A stretch of 64,000 nt of DNA, taken from positions 94,939,255 to 95,003,254 of the forward strand of contig CM028381.1 in assembly GCA_013146195.2 (NCBI GenBank). Reading direction: 5' to 3'. The translations under genes and the position numbers were made by a program. The notes beneath the pieces were generated by a model. It was not told where the DNA came from. It made no database searches and saw only the letters and a list, made by a program, of their open reading frames with translations. Source of the DNA: Codonopsis lanceolata. Taxonomy: Eukaryota > Streptophyta > Magnoliopsida > Asterales > Campanulaceae. Shown here piece by piece: positions 23,501 through 34,506 of the stretch (the first letter of the stretch is position 1; each line of letters begins with the position of its first letter).

Positions 23501-23914
23501 TTTGACTTTAAATATGTTCTCATTATAACAAACAGGATTACTAGACAAGGGAGCCTTAACACTCTCCCTCTTTTATCCTACGTCATGCAGAGCGAGGGAT
23601 GAAGAAGCTGGAGAGATTCCAGTGGCATTTGTAGTCAAGAGGACAGGAAGTTCAATTTCCCAAGTAGAAGTTATCGACTATGTTGCTAAACAGGTTATGA
23701 GCTCAGTGAATAAGTTAATCAAGTAATTTCACCGCACCCTAGCTACAATCATTTGCTAGGCATAAGCTTGGCTCACAGTGTGACTTTGTATACATGACAG
23801 GTTGCACCATACAAGAAGGTTAGAAAGGTGGTGTTTACAAAGTCAATACCAAGGTCTCCAGCCGGAAAGATCCTCCGGAGGGAACTGAAGAGTAACTTTG
23901 CTTCCAGGCTTTAA
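20553..23914 (+). CDS. 4-coumarate--CoA ligase-like, peroxisomal (six exons, two frame breaks)
   Basis: Adenylate-forming enzyme that makes acyl-CoA from a carboxylic acid, ATP and CoA. Exons: 20553-21643, 21860-22047, 22233-22378, 22503-22570, 23591-23693, 23801-23914; about 569 aa, normal for the family. Box I is SSGTTGTSKGVVLTHGN, box II GELWLRGPG; later GDIVFFDQDGYLHVVDRLKE and the PAGKILRREL lysine motif are present. The C-terminus SRL is a PTS1 peroxisome signal. From memory the sequence is closest to Arabidopsis At4g19010, which activates p-coumarate for ubiquinone ring synthesis; that specificity is inference. Odd points: one G too few at 21572-21575 stops the frame at 21587, and the frame also breaks at about 21920. 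Intron 4 starts with GC. Either a recent pseudogene or a gene with consensus errors. Confidence 0.88.
22571..23590 (+). other. GC-AG intron 4 of the 4CL-like gene
   Basis: The only frame-preserving junction is ACAGG|GCAAGT...ATGCAG|AGCG, giving AAVTGARDEEAGEIPVAF across the splice. GT donors nearby put the next exon out of frame. The 1,020-bp intron contains short (GA)n and (CT)n runs and no gene. Confidence 0.8.
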
Positions 23915-24310
23915 GGTCTCTCTGCGGCTGTTAGTATAACACTGTTGCACACTTGCACATATGCTAGAATCTGTACAAGAAAAATTGGTCCTGTTCTTTC
24001 ACGCCTATTCTTAGAAGCAGTAGGTTCAAAGTCAATAAACCCCCTGTCCGTCCCGTCCGGGAAGCGAAATGGTTGATTTAAAGTTGTTTGCTTTGGCAGA
24101 AAAAAGAAAATACTAGTAGCAATTCTTTTACCATCATTTGGTAAAGGTGGTGGTAGAGCTTTAAGACCAGATCTCCTTTGTCTGGTCGATATTCTGAACC
24201 TCAGAAACTACTTCATTGATCTAATTAATATTCGAAAAGAGAATCATGTAATTTTTACTCCAGTATTGGAATTTAAGTGCTATTGAGCATTTCTTTTTTT
24301 CTTCTTTTTT
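23915..24310. other. 3' flank of the 4CL-like gene
   Basis: Probable 3' UTR and intergenic sequence; no coding signal. Confidence 0.5.
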
Positions 24311-25368
24311 AAGGGGTGAGCTTGTGGGTTCGGTCACTTTTTGGAAAAAATAAGCAGGGGCCAGACCAATAGTCCGATTCTCAAAAAATTTAGAACTAGG
24401 ACCAACCCAATATATTTGAGAACCAATACATTGGTCCGGTCCAGAACCAATCGAAGACGTACGAGAACCATAACCGGACCAATACGCTGGTTTTTAAAAA
24501 AAATATAAACACATAATAAAATCTAAAAGATTTACTCTCTCAATAGAGTTCAGCTATTTCTCAAGCAACAATGTAATTTTTCCGGATCAAATTGCAATGA
24601 AATTCACTAAAGAGTACTAACAAATTTCATAAGACATAAAGCCTCTAAGTATCAATTTCACAAAGTTCAACAAATAATCTTACACAATAGGAATAATCAT
24701 ATTTGAACGGGTAATTTAAAACAGACAAGATACTCATCCCTCAATTTTCACATAATATTCAGAAATTCAGCCCCAACATAGTTGCACTCTACTGTAAATA
24801 TCAAACTGGGCATCAGTAATCTAATTCCCAATAGTTTTTTAATTTGTTTTAGTAAATTTGATGCATTGTAGAAATAAGAAAGAAAATAGTAATGAAATAA
24901 CAGAAATTCAGTCCCCATGACTGTTACAGAGGCATCTATAAACATAAGAAGGAAAGAAGAAAATCTATAAATTCAACCCAAAGTAACCATTTGCTGTAGA
25001 AAACTGTTGCATTTGAAACCAAAATTTAAAACGAGAATTCAACTCAAACCAGCTTTCAAACCAGAATTTAGATTGAGAGTGAGAGTGAAAGAGAGAGAGA
25101 GAGAGCGTCGTTGCTGAAGCTCGAAGTCGAAGTTGCCGACTGCTGAAGCTCAAACTTTCAATTGAAGACTTGAAGCCTAGAGGCTGAAGGGACGAAGAAA
25201 TCCAAATGAGTAATCGACAAATCGATTCGTTGTGGCTCTGTGCTGCAGATCGATTCGAAGAAATCGTCTACTAGTCTCTCAACTCTCTCTCTCTTTCTCG
25301 CTTTGGTAGGAAACGACAGCAAATACAAATATAATTTATCATTTAGGAGTAGGAAAATGAAATAAGGA

Positions 25369-25371
<3 letters not shown>

Positions 25372-25418
<47 letters not shown>
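25372..25418. repeat. (AT)n microsatellite
   Basis: Uninterrupted AT dinucleotides, about 23 units. Confidence 0.95.
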
Positions 25419-25425
<7 letters not shown>

Positions 25426-26639
25426 TGGTTCGGTGTTCCGTCATTTTTTGTTCTAGAACCGGGACCAACCCAATTGTCCGATTATGTGAAAAATTAGATC
25501 CAAGACCAATCTAATGTATTGGTTCGGTCCATTTTTGATTGGTTTGGTCTGGTTCCATTGGTCCGGTCCGATTCTAAAAACTTCTGCACACCCCTGAATG
25601 CCATCATGTTACTCAAACTTACTCCTCGGTACTGATCTGTGAGATTGTACGATTCTTGTTGGAAATAGTTAGCGATGGCCGATGACATTAGTCCCCATGG
25701 GAAAACTAGAAAACCTTTAAAAAGGAGATGTATACTAAATCAATTCAAATTGGTTAGCCAAGGGAAATCCAAATGTGGAGTAATTTATATGTTAAAGTAA
25801 TATAATATAGACAAGAGATGGGCACGTGGGGCATTTCAATCACTTAATCTAAAGTTAACTTTTTTATTTTAATTAAAATTAATTAGTTTTAAATTTTGGA
25901 TTAAAGGGTGTCTCGTCAAAGAAACCCTTTTACAAAAAAGGTGTCTAATCATACTCTAATTTGAATTGTAGTGTTGCCTACAATTCTGTTCCTTTTCAGA
26001 ATATCGTGAACGGAATTTGTCTTTAATCTCAGCAACAATAGAATAGGGAGAAAAAAAATTTCTTAAGGAGAATGTAATCACCTTCTAAACAAGGTTTTAA
26101 TTGGACTCAATTCTCCAACAGTTCTTTGGACCCGGTTATCTGGATTGGGTTTGGGGGTCAGCATTTGCTTTTCGGCTTGCATTTACTAAAAGCCATTTTT
26201 CTATAAATGCAGTTTTTTCGTTTTAGTTTATGTAACGTTTTAATTTAAAACAAACTTATGAATTTTAATTTGTAAGACAAAATTTTACTTTTTTACAGCT
26301 CAATTCACCAACACATAATAGATTAAGTAAGGAGTATTCGTATTACAAAAAATATCTACAAGTTTAATTTAAGTTTTTGCCATGATAATAACATGGAAGT
26401 ATAAATAGAAGTGGTAAATAGTTTTGTAAAATTGTGGACCGTCATAAATTGTTAATTATTTCTTGCATAGAATTTCTAGTCATTGTTGACCTCTAGATAC
26501 TCTTTTTGTTCCAGCTAAATAGTCAACTGTACTATCTTAAGATGTTTCACTTAATGACAAAAGTTTGTCAGAATTTTTAATCGGTCTCATGTTTCAAACC
26601 AAAAAACATAGAATCGGATCGAACCAACCCAATAAATTA

Positions 26640-26718
26640 GTTATTATATATAATTATATATAAAAATAATTATATATAAAAATAATTATATATATGAATA
26701 ATTATATATAGTTAAGTT
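26640..26718. repeat. Short AT-rich tandem repeat
   Basis: Repeats of a taattatatataaaaa-type unit, about four imperfect copies. Confidence 0.75.
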
Positions 26719-27066
26719 TTTACTCACTTTTGTAATTTTATTTCAACCGGATTATTATGTTATAACCATATTACTCGGTCATTTTTAATTGTTGAAAGTA
26801 CTATTATTGAATGATTTTTAATCTAATTATGAAGTTTAAAATTCCATTATTTGTTTGTATTAAATAGTTAAAACCGTAGTATTAGTTTGGTCCTGATTCT
26901 CGTACATCTTGGGTTGGTTCTGGACCGGACCAAAGTATTGGTTCTCAACTTCTCATACATATTGAGTTGGTTCTAGTTCTTAATTTTGAGAACCGAACTA
27001 TTGGTCTGGTTTCGATTTTCTTTTTCTTAACGAAAAATTGGATCGAATCGGACCAAGCTCACCCTT

Positions 27067-27588
27067 AACTTAATGACTCTACTTTCAAAAATTATGTCTG
27101 CAATCTCCATAATATTTCAACTTTACCCTTCATATTTGAATTAACATATTGATTATGTTCAAATATTATTGTATTTATGACAAATTTTAATTCTAGTTAT
27201 ATATTTCTTAATTATTAGACTTTTCAAATAAGAAGTCTTTCGGTGGAACGTGGGGGAGTAAAAGCTACTATTTCATTTCGAGGGCTTGGTTGAAAATTTT
27301 GATTGTCATTACTCATTATCAAGGCGTTTGATTTTCTTTTTCGTTTCCCAAAAGAGAAATAAATACTATGTTTACGAATCCTTACATTCCATTTAGGTTT
27401 GGGAATGGGCATAATCAGACATTTTTTTTGAAAATTATGACCGATCAAATGATAAATAAATTCATCGAAGTTCAATGTCTTGATTTTTTCTATAGACTAT
27501 TTTTGTACTTATACAACAATCGTTATTGTGCTTTCTTGTCCTTGATAAAAAAAATGAGTAAGTCTCGTGTAATACCGTATTACGGATC
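27067..27588. other. No gene recognised
   Basis: AT-rich spacer between two inverted-repeat elements; frames of 74-83 aa show no domain. Confidence 0.5.
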
Positions 27589-27955
27589 TTAGGTTCCGTT
27601 TGTTTTACGGAAAATTATTTCTGGAAAACGTTTTTTTTTCTTTTCATTTTTTGGTGTTTGGTAACCTTAGGAAAATGTAGTCAACATAAAAGGTTTTCCG
27701 AATCAACGAAAAATGAAGACATCTTTTCCGGAAAAAATGACTTACGGATTCATTTTCTGTAAATTATTTTCCAAATATTCAGGCACACTCCGTCCTCTTT
27801 CACAATTACACATATTTACTTACATACATAATATTTCACTCAACAAATAAATTGTTTAGAAATATAAATGAAGTTTGTGCACACTATTTATAAATTATAA
27901 TTTTAATAAATACTCACTACGTCCTAAAATTAGTGTCAACTATATATTATTTAGT

Positions 27956-28131
27956 GATATCCTAAACATTGTCAATTTTCTATTTTAAAACGTTTTTTAA
28001 TATCAATTACCAGTTTTTTTTTTGTAATTGTAAGATTGAAAAAAATATATACCTTGATTTAACACCATTAATGATAAATTGAGGGTTACTAAAGAAAAAT
28101 TACTTAAAGTTCAGCACTATCTTAGAATATA
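27956..28131. repeat. Direct repeat, copy a (about 170 bp)
   Basis: Begins gatatcctaaacattgtca and recurs, diverged, at 28182-28350. Confidence 0.75.
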
Positions 28132-28181
28132 GTTTTTTTTTTGTATTTATTCATATATAGTTTTTTGTAACATTTTCCAGA

Positions 28182-28350
28182 GATATCCTAAACATTGTTC
28201 ACTTTCTATTTTAAAACTTTTTTTTTTCATATCAATTATCAAATTTTTTATTTGCAATTGTGAGATTAAAAAAAGATAGACCTTATTGATTTAACACCAC
28301 TAACGATAAATTGAGGTTTATTAAAGAAAAATTACTTAAAATTCAACACT
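28182..28350. repeat. Direct repeat, copy b
   Basis: Second copy of 27956-28131, with the same order of AT-rich blocks up to aaagaaaaattacttaaa. Confidence 0.75.
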
Positions 28351-28351
28351 A

Positions 28352-28638
28352 CTCTTCCCCCGTTCCATAATATAAGTCGTTTCGGGAGAGTTTTTTTTTT
28401 TTTTTCCAAAATAGATGTCACTTGGCAATTTTCAATGAACTTTTTTCCTTTTTTCCCCCCCAATTCTACCCATATTTATTGACTCCGTAACTTGTGTTTG
28501 ACTTTTTAGATAAGAGTATCAAAGAACACATTATTAATGTTTGAAATAAAGTAGATAAGAGCAGTTTAGTCTTTGCAATAAGTTTTCTTAGTCTGTGTGA
28601 AAAACTCCAAAACGACATATATTTTGGAGCGGGGAAGG
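28352..28638. mobile_element. Stowaway-like MITE (287 bp)
   Basis: Left end CTCTTCCCCCGTTCCATAAT and reversed right end CCTTCCCCGCTCCAAAATAT form inverted termini flanked by TA on both sides (28350-28351 and 28639-28640). This fits the Tc1/mariner-derived Stowaway type. Confidence 0.78.
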
Positions 28639-29741
28639 TATCTTATATTCAATATGTGCATTAATATTAAAACATATTTTTTGTATTTATTAATTTATTG
28701 TTTTATGTAACATTTTCCGTGTGTTTGCCAAACACCCGTAAATGTTTTCTGACATAGTTTCAAAAGATTTACCAAACACCTGAAAATGAAATCTTTTCAT
28801 TTTCCAGAAATCATTTTTCGGAAATCATTTTCTAGAAATGATTTCCCGTGAAACAAACGGAGTCTTAATTCGTAATACAGAGTCTCATTCTCTTACAGTT
28901 TAACTCGCCAACACACTGTGGGTAGGGGTGGCAATTGTGTGTTACCGGTTAATTTGGATATTATCCAATAACACCCATTAAGGTTAATGGGTAGTTTTGG
29001 ATATTATCCAATAACACCCATTAATCTTAATGGGTGTTATTGGATACTATCCAATATTATCTATTAATAAATGGGTATTATCCGGATAATATCCAATAAG
29101 GAATATCATTTATTATTTTGAGTATTACTTGCCTACTTATATTATGATTCACTAAGCATAACATACACACACAAACTCACTCAAACACACACACACATGG
29201 CAAAAACACACACACATGGCAAAAACACAAACATGCATACACATACACACAATGATAAGTTAATACCTTAATATTCATAAATCATAATATTTTCATCAAC
29301 TTTTCACATTTAATAAAAAATTAATGGGCCCCACGTTCAACAATGACCAAGATATTTTCTTAATTTTGATATTTATCTTTTCTTTCCTTTTTTTTACACC
29401 TCAAATAAAAAGTGATATTTGCAATGCGACACTATTTTTATCACCTAATATATATAAAGTTGTCAAAAATTTATAATAGTCTTCATAGTTGTGAGATAGA
29501 AAATATACGTGTTTATTGATTTGACAATAATAAATGATTATGTAAAAGTAAGAAAAAATAAAAAAGTCAAATACCTTATTAAAAAATTAAAAATTTATAT
29601 TCATTATAATTATAAATTATAAATAACAAACAAATATTCTTAATCCAAAATAAATAACAAATACGTTCATAATAATCAATAATTTTTATGATTACTTGTT
29701 CATATTTATATTAACTTTCAAACATATATCAAAAAGTGGTC

Positions 29742-29794
29742 TAATCTAGTGGTAACAAGCTTTGTTGTAAGGCAATTTGATTCAGGTTCGAATC
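29742..29794 (+). mobile_element. tRNA-derived SINE head (A and B boxes)
   Basis: A box TAATCTAGTGG fits TRGYNNARNGG at 10 of 11 positions. B box GTTCGAATC fits GWTCRANNC perfectly. They are about 33 bp apart. The stretch does not fold as a normal tRNA gene, so a SINE fragment is the better call. Confidence 0.6.
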
Positions 29795-29835
29795 TTGGTA
29801 AGCTATGTATTTAATTGTTATTATTTTTAAGTAAA

Positions 29836-30012
29836 GAGCTGGTGGCGGTTGGAGGTGGTGGCCGGCGGTGGCAGCGGTGGCTGGTGGCGGTTGGAGGCGG
29901 CGGGTGGTGGTGGTTGCCGGCGGTGGGAGGCGAGGTGGTGGGCAGCGGCGGGCGACGGTGGTCGGAGGTGGGAAATGACGGCGGTGGGTGGAGACGGTTG
30001 ACGGTGGTGACA
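29836..30012. repeat. GC-rich GGT/GGC low-complexity block
   Basis: Dense GGTGGC/GGCGG motifs inside an otherwise AT-rich hAT element. Both strands stay open (Gly/Trp-rich and Pro-rich frames), as expected from composition. Confidence 0.8.
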
Positions 30013-30178
30013 TTAGTGGATAAATCCGATGGATAACCGGTTAATTATCCATAATTATCCATTTTGTTAATGGGTGACCTAACTGGGTGTTAATGGATAA
30101 TAACCAATAAGTCTTTTATAATGAATATAATAAATAACCCAATGGATTGGATAAATTTTTGCCACCCCTAACTGTGGG

Positions 30179-30689
30179 TGATAAAATCATAAAGAGGATC
30201 CGTTTTAGAAAGAAAAAAAAATTTGTAAAACCGTCTTATCTAAATTTTTACCAAAAGAATACTCTGAGCTTCAAAATTATTGTTTTTTTTTTTTGGACTT
30301 TTTTTATGTCTAAACCAATGTTTTTCAAATGCATATTGGCGTATACTTTTTACGTTTTTCAAAATCTAAAGACACATAAATTTAATATTTTTAAAGCATT
30401 ATAAATTACATATTTTATAATTGTAAAAAAATATACGTCAATTTTCATATGAAAAATACTACATTTGACTTAAAAAGGTCAATATTTAAGGAATGAAAGA
30501 GTGGGTCATGCAACTATTTTTTTAGGGGCAACTCTGCCGGTTTCTTTCATATGTCACCCAATAATAAATGAAGGTGGTCTCCTGTAAGACGGTCTTATAG
30601 ATCCTTATCCGTAAGATGGAGCCCTATTTAAAAATTCGTAATTCATAATAAATAAATAATATGTTTTAAAAATTTACAAAAGGTAATTA
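30179..30689. other. No gene; contains a 'gtaagacggtctta' repeat fragment
   Basis: AT-rich. At 30578-30620 the near-palindrome tgtaagacggtcttata occurs, related to pieces at 32905, 58370 and 58480. Otherwise nothing recognised. Confidence 0.5.
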
Positions 30690-30784
30690 GGTGAGGTGGT
30701 TCATGGAAAATGCATAAGGTTTAGTGGTTAGTGCCTAGGTTAAAGGTTTGAAACTCCCTAGTGCATTTTTAAAGTTTTATTACC

Positions 30785-31310
30785 AGAGATGTGTTGTTTT
30801 GCTCCGGTGCCCCTGCATTTTTAAGGTTTGGCACCGAAATTTTTATGTTTTCTACGCCTTACAGTTTAATCTTTTGTCAGCCCCGTTAGCATCAATTGCC
30901 TTGAGATACTTGACGGATCTTAATGGACTTTAACGAAATGCTAAATGACACGTTTAAAGCCAAACGTGATACATTGAAAAGACAAAAGTGATATATTTTA
31001 AAGTTGAAAGTGACACTATAAAGGGTAATTTAAAGAGATATATTTTAAAGAGATGTGTTGTTTTGCTCCGGTGCCCCTGCATTTTCAAGGTTTGTCACCG
31101 AAATTCTTATGTTTTTCACGCCTTACAGTTTAATCTTTTGTTAGCCCCGTTAGCATCAATTGCCTTGAGATACTTGACAGATCTTAATGGACTTTAACGA
31201 AATGCTAAATGACACGTTTAAAGCCAAACGTGACACATTGAAAAGACAAAAGTGATATATTTTAAAGTTGAAAGTGACACTATAAAGGGTAATTTATTAT
31301 AATTCTCATT
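30785..31310. repeat. Tandem duplication, 264-bp unit, two copies
   Basis: agagatgtgttgttttgctc starts both copies (30785 and 31049). The copies are nearly identical through ...cactataaagggtaattta. Confidence 0.88.
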
Positions 31311-31319
31311 AAAATACAA

Positions 31320-31795
31320 AGTAATACTATTAATACTAAAAAGTGACATTTTTAATACTAAAAATTGACAAATTTAATACTAAAAAGTGACACATTTAAT
31401 ACTAAAAATGACACTCTTAATACTAAAAAGTGACACTTTTAATACTAAAAAATGAGAGAGTAATGGTGAAGAGGAATCAAAGAATTAAAAGTGTCATTTT
31501 TTACTATTAAATGTGTCACTTTTTAGTATTAAGAGTGTCACTTTTTAGTATTAAATTTGTCACTTTTTAGTATTAAGAGTGTCACTTTTTAGTATTAAGA
31601 GTGTGTCACTTTTTAGTAATAAGAGTGTCACTTTTTAGTATTAAAAGTGTCACTTTTTAGTATTATAAGAGTGTCACTTTTTAGTATTAAATGTGTCACT
31701 ATTTAATATTAAGAGTGTCACTTTTCAGTATTAAATGTGTCACCTTTTAGTATTAAGAGTGTTATTTTGTATTTTAATAAGAATTATAATAAATT
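31320..31795. repeat. Inverted minisatellite (unit about 20-25 bp)
   Basis: taatactaaaaagtgacac units, then the same unit reversed (gtgtcactttttagtatta), more than 15 copies in total with small changes. Confidence 0.9.
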
Positions 31796-31840
31796 TTTAT
31801 TTATAGTGTCACATTTAATATTAAATGTACCACTTTTTAG

Positions 31841-32360
31841 CAATGTTCTAAATATCGCTAGGCGCTAGGCGCCTAGCTTGGCGGCGGGATATACGGGCCT
31901 AGGCGAGAAATAAGACATAATATCTTATTTTTAATATATTTTTTATTATAACCTAATTATTAAACATAAATTTTTTAAATATACTAATACTAAATATCAC
32001 ATAATATTTTAAAAGTAATAATTACATTATAATGTTAAATTTAAAAAATAAAACTAGAAATTTAATATCATCTACGGTTCAAAATATTACAAAAATAGTC
32101 AACAGTTCAATTATCCATAGGTCCGTTGACAATTACAAATTTACAAAAATAATTTAATAATTTGAAATTGATATTTATTATTATTATTATTTAAAAAACC
32201 CAAAATGACATTATTTAGGGCCAAAAAAATTTAAAAACTAAAAAAATAGGAAAAATCAGCAGTTGGCCGCCTAGCCCGCCTAGCCGATTTTTTCGCCGAT
32301 TTGCCAAATTTCTAGGTGCCTGGGTGGCGCCTAGCGCCTAGGCCGATTTTTAGAACACTG
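31841..32360. mobile_element. hAT-type MITE (520 bp) with perfect 8-bp TSD
   Basis: Ends CAATGTTCTAAATATCG and reversed right end CAGTGTTCTAAAAATCGG, followed by GGCGCCTAGGC-rich subterminal sequence. CTTTTTAG flanks both sides (31833-31840, 32361-32368). It interrupts the minisatellite of the foldback element, so it is younger. Confidence 0.9.
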
Positions 32361-32361
32361 C

Positions 32362-32510
32362 TTTTTAGAATTAAGAGTGTCACTTTTTAATATTAAGAGT
32401 GTCACTTTTTAGTATTATAAGAGTGCCACTTTTTAGTATTAAATGTGTCACTTTTTAGTATTAAATGTGTCATTTTTTAGTATTAAGAGTGTTACTTAGT
32501 ATTTTAATAA
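32362..32510. repeat. Continuation of the minisatellite after the MITE
   Basis: Six or so more gtgtcactttttagtatta units in the same orientation as 31490-31790. Confidence 0.85.
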
Positions 32511-33485
32511 AAAATATAATAAATTTTCATTTATAATGTCACTTTTAACATTAAAATGTGTCATTATAATAAATTTTCATTTATAAGTCCGTTAGGATTT
32601 GTCAAGTATCTCAAGCCAATTGACGCTAATGGATGGCTAACGGAGCTGACAAAGGATTAAACTGCAAGGCATGAGAATTCGGCGACAAACATTGAAAGTG
32701 GAGGGGGCACCATAGCAAATAAAGGAAATGAGCATTAAAACTTAATTTTGTAGCTAGGGAGTGTCAAACCCTTAACTACCTTGGGTTAAACCTTTAAAGT
32801 TCACCAATGACCAACTTAGTTGGCCCATTTTTGTGACTTTTATTAACATGTTTACTTATTAACCCGCAAATTTTTAAATGAGGCTTCGTCTTATGGATTT
32901 AGGATCCGTAAGACCGTCCTACACTAACACAAGTCTTTGCCTAATAAATGGTATTTCCCTTGTTACTAAAAAAAAGTTCATTATTTCCTTTTGCATCCTT
33001 AAAAAAAAAGTGTTCACTTTTCAATCTTTTTCTTTTTTGAAGGTTATCTTTACCATTTTAACATTAATTTTATTCTCACATAAAACGATGGGCCCAACTC
33101 TCACATGAAGTTTAACACTCTCTCTCAGTGTTCCCACTTTGAGTGACAAATGAAAGTGAGTCATTAAGTATATTACTATACTAACTTTAATTAATGTAAG
33201 CGGAATAACCTAAACCTTAAACCTTCTTACAAGCAAATCTAACGACTCTCGAGTTTCGATATCATTATAAATGTTAATCAACAGGATTATGACAATACAA
33301 GATGGGAATAATTGCAGGCTAGTACCTTGTGAGAAAAATTCAACCGCTCAAGTACCTTTTTTTAAAAAAAAAACCCCGCAAAAGTCCACTTTCATTATTT
33401 TTTTCCAAAAATTCTCATCGCACCCGTCACCATCCTTTCTCTCTCTATCTTTAATGAAGAATGGATACGACATTAACAATTACCA

Positions 33486-33487
33486 AT

Positions 33488-33531
<44 letters not shown>
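33486..33531. repeat. (CT)n microsatellite
   Basis: Over 20 CT units with one or two interruptions. Confidence 0.95.
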
Positions 33532-33535
<4 letters not shown>

Positions 33536-33879
33536 GTTAGGTCAAATTCATTGAACCCACAAAAACCCAACTGCTCTATCCTTTCTTTCAATTCACAAAG
33601 TCAATTAGCATAGGCAAAACCCAACTGTGTTGGCCATTGACGAAGTGAAATCCAAACAAGAGCCAATTAGCATAGGGAGTAAAGAGGCCAACAACAATCA
33701 AACAAATGAGACCCATGTCCAAACCCAAAGGCACCAACATTAGGTTCGAAAAGCTTAGTGTGTAACCACAGTTGAAACTCATTACTAGTAGCAACCCAAC
33801 TTACCTCCATGAATCTGCAATCGCGATCGTTATATAGATTCATCAAATATGCATGGGTACTTTTCGTATTCTGTCACAT

Positions 33880-33970
33880 TTCGATGCTCGTAATTTAGGC
33901 ATCGTAAGTTTCGACACCCGCAATTTAGGGATCGTAAGTTCCGACGCCCCGCAATTTAGGCATCATAAGA
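33880..33970. repeat. Tandem repeat, about 33-bp unit, three copies
   Basis: Units of ttcgacgcccgcaatttagg-type followed by gcatcgtaag. Confidence 0.8.
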
Positions 33971-34506
33971 ACTATGATTCTGCATTTCCACTTGTCAATT
34001 AATGCAATTCATTTTTCATCCAGCAAATCTTTCACTCGGCTCATTCCAAACATTAATAGCATTAATTATATCGCTTACAAAAGTCATGTTCTTACTCAAT
34101 TCTTCATTCATGCAATTAAGTATCTAGGATATTGTTAACTTTCTCCCACTGTGCATACAATGGTGAGGTAAATTTTGGAGTTTCAAAGTTCAAACACACC
34201 ATTGATAATAACCAGTTTGTTCTTAACTTCATCAACCTACGCCATGGTGCACAATTATCTAGGTAGTTAAATTCTAAAAGATAATAATCATGCTCGGGTT
34301 GTCGTTGTTGCCATGATTTAATTTGAATGAAAGAAAATGAATCAAAATTGTAGTATATTGAATCACCGACTAATGATGAATAAATCAGAACAAAACTCAA
34401 TTGAAGATAGATAGATGATCATGAATTTTTTTGGGTTACACTAGGATGTTGTAAGCATGTTAGTGGACTCTATAACGAGATCTAGTAGTAATGTGATGGG
34501 TGTTAA

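Larger units (their letters stand above)
24311..27066. mobile_element. Composite terminal-inverted-repeat element (2.76 kb)
   Basis: The left arm (24311-24492, AAGGGGTGAGCTTG...) is repeated inverted at 26878-27066 (...CAAGCTCACCCTT). Both arms share GGTCCGGTCCAGAACCAA-like blocks. A third related arm at 25420-25598 ends ...CACACCCCTG and could pair with the left arm as a 1.29-kb unit. There is no transposase. No matching target duplication was found, so the outer limits are approximate. Confidence 0.6.
27589..28867. mobile_element. Terminal-inverted-repeat element (1.28 kb), non-autonomous
   Basis: Left TTAGGTTCCGTTTGTTTTAC matches right (reversed) TTAAGACTCCGTTTGTTTCAC and continues as a long imperfect inverted repeat (ATTTCTGGAAAA-type). 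It contains two about 170-bp direct repeats and a Stowaway MITE. No transposase; superfamily not assigned. Confidence 0.65.
28923..30170. mobile_element. Non-autonomous hAT element (1,248 bp) with perfect 8-bp TSD
   Basis: Terminal inverted repeat TAGGGGTGGCAA at both ends, flanked by ACTGTGGG (28915-28922 and 30171-30178). Subterminal sequence is rich in repeats of 'ggatattatccaataacacccatta' type, partly palindromic. No transposase frame. The interior holds a tRNA-like SINE promoter (29742-29794) and a GC-rich block (29836-30012) unlike its surroundings. Confidence 0.9.
30690..32812. mobile_element. Long foldback element with inverted minisatellite core (2.1 kb)
   Basis: The left arm (30690-30925: ...tttgaaactccctag...cttgagatacttgac...) is matched by the reverse complement of 32585-32812. 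Part of the left arm is duplicated in tandem (31049 onward). Between the arms, units of the type tactaaaaagtgacac run one way at 31320-31450 and the other way at 31490-31790 and 32362-32510, so most of the element can fold on itself. No transposase. A hAT MITE is inserted at 31841-32360. Confidence 0.78.
32813..34506. other. No gene recognised; low-complexity and short tandem repeats
   Basis: Intergenic. Contains a (CT)n tract (33486-33531) and three units of about 33 bp at 33880-33970. Frames of 68-94 aa have no recognised domain. The target site GTTAA at 34502-34506 is the left TSD of element D. Confidence 0.6.

Noticed and set aside
27368..27592. 74-aa ORF between inverted-repeat elements
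   Set aside because: No recognised motif and AT-rich composition; not supported as a gene.
29735..29810. Possible tRNA gene
   Set aside because: A and B boxes are good but stems do not form a cloverleaf and there is no T-run terminator; called SINE head instead.
29741..30036. Gly-rich and Pro-rich ORFs on opposite strands
   Set aside because: Produced by GGT/GGC low-complexity sequence in a hAT element; no domain.
31320..32510. CRISPR-like array
   Set aside because: Units are contiguous and vary without unique spacers, in a plant genome; it is an inverted minisatellite.
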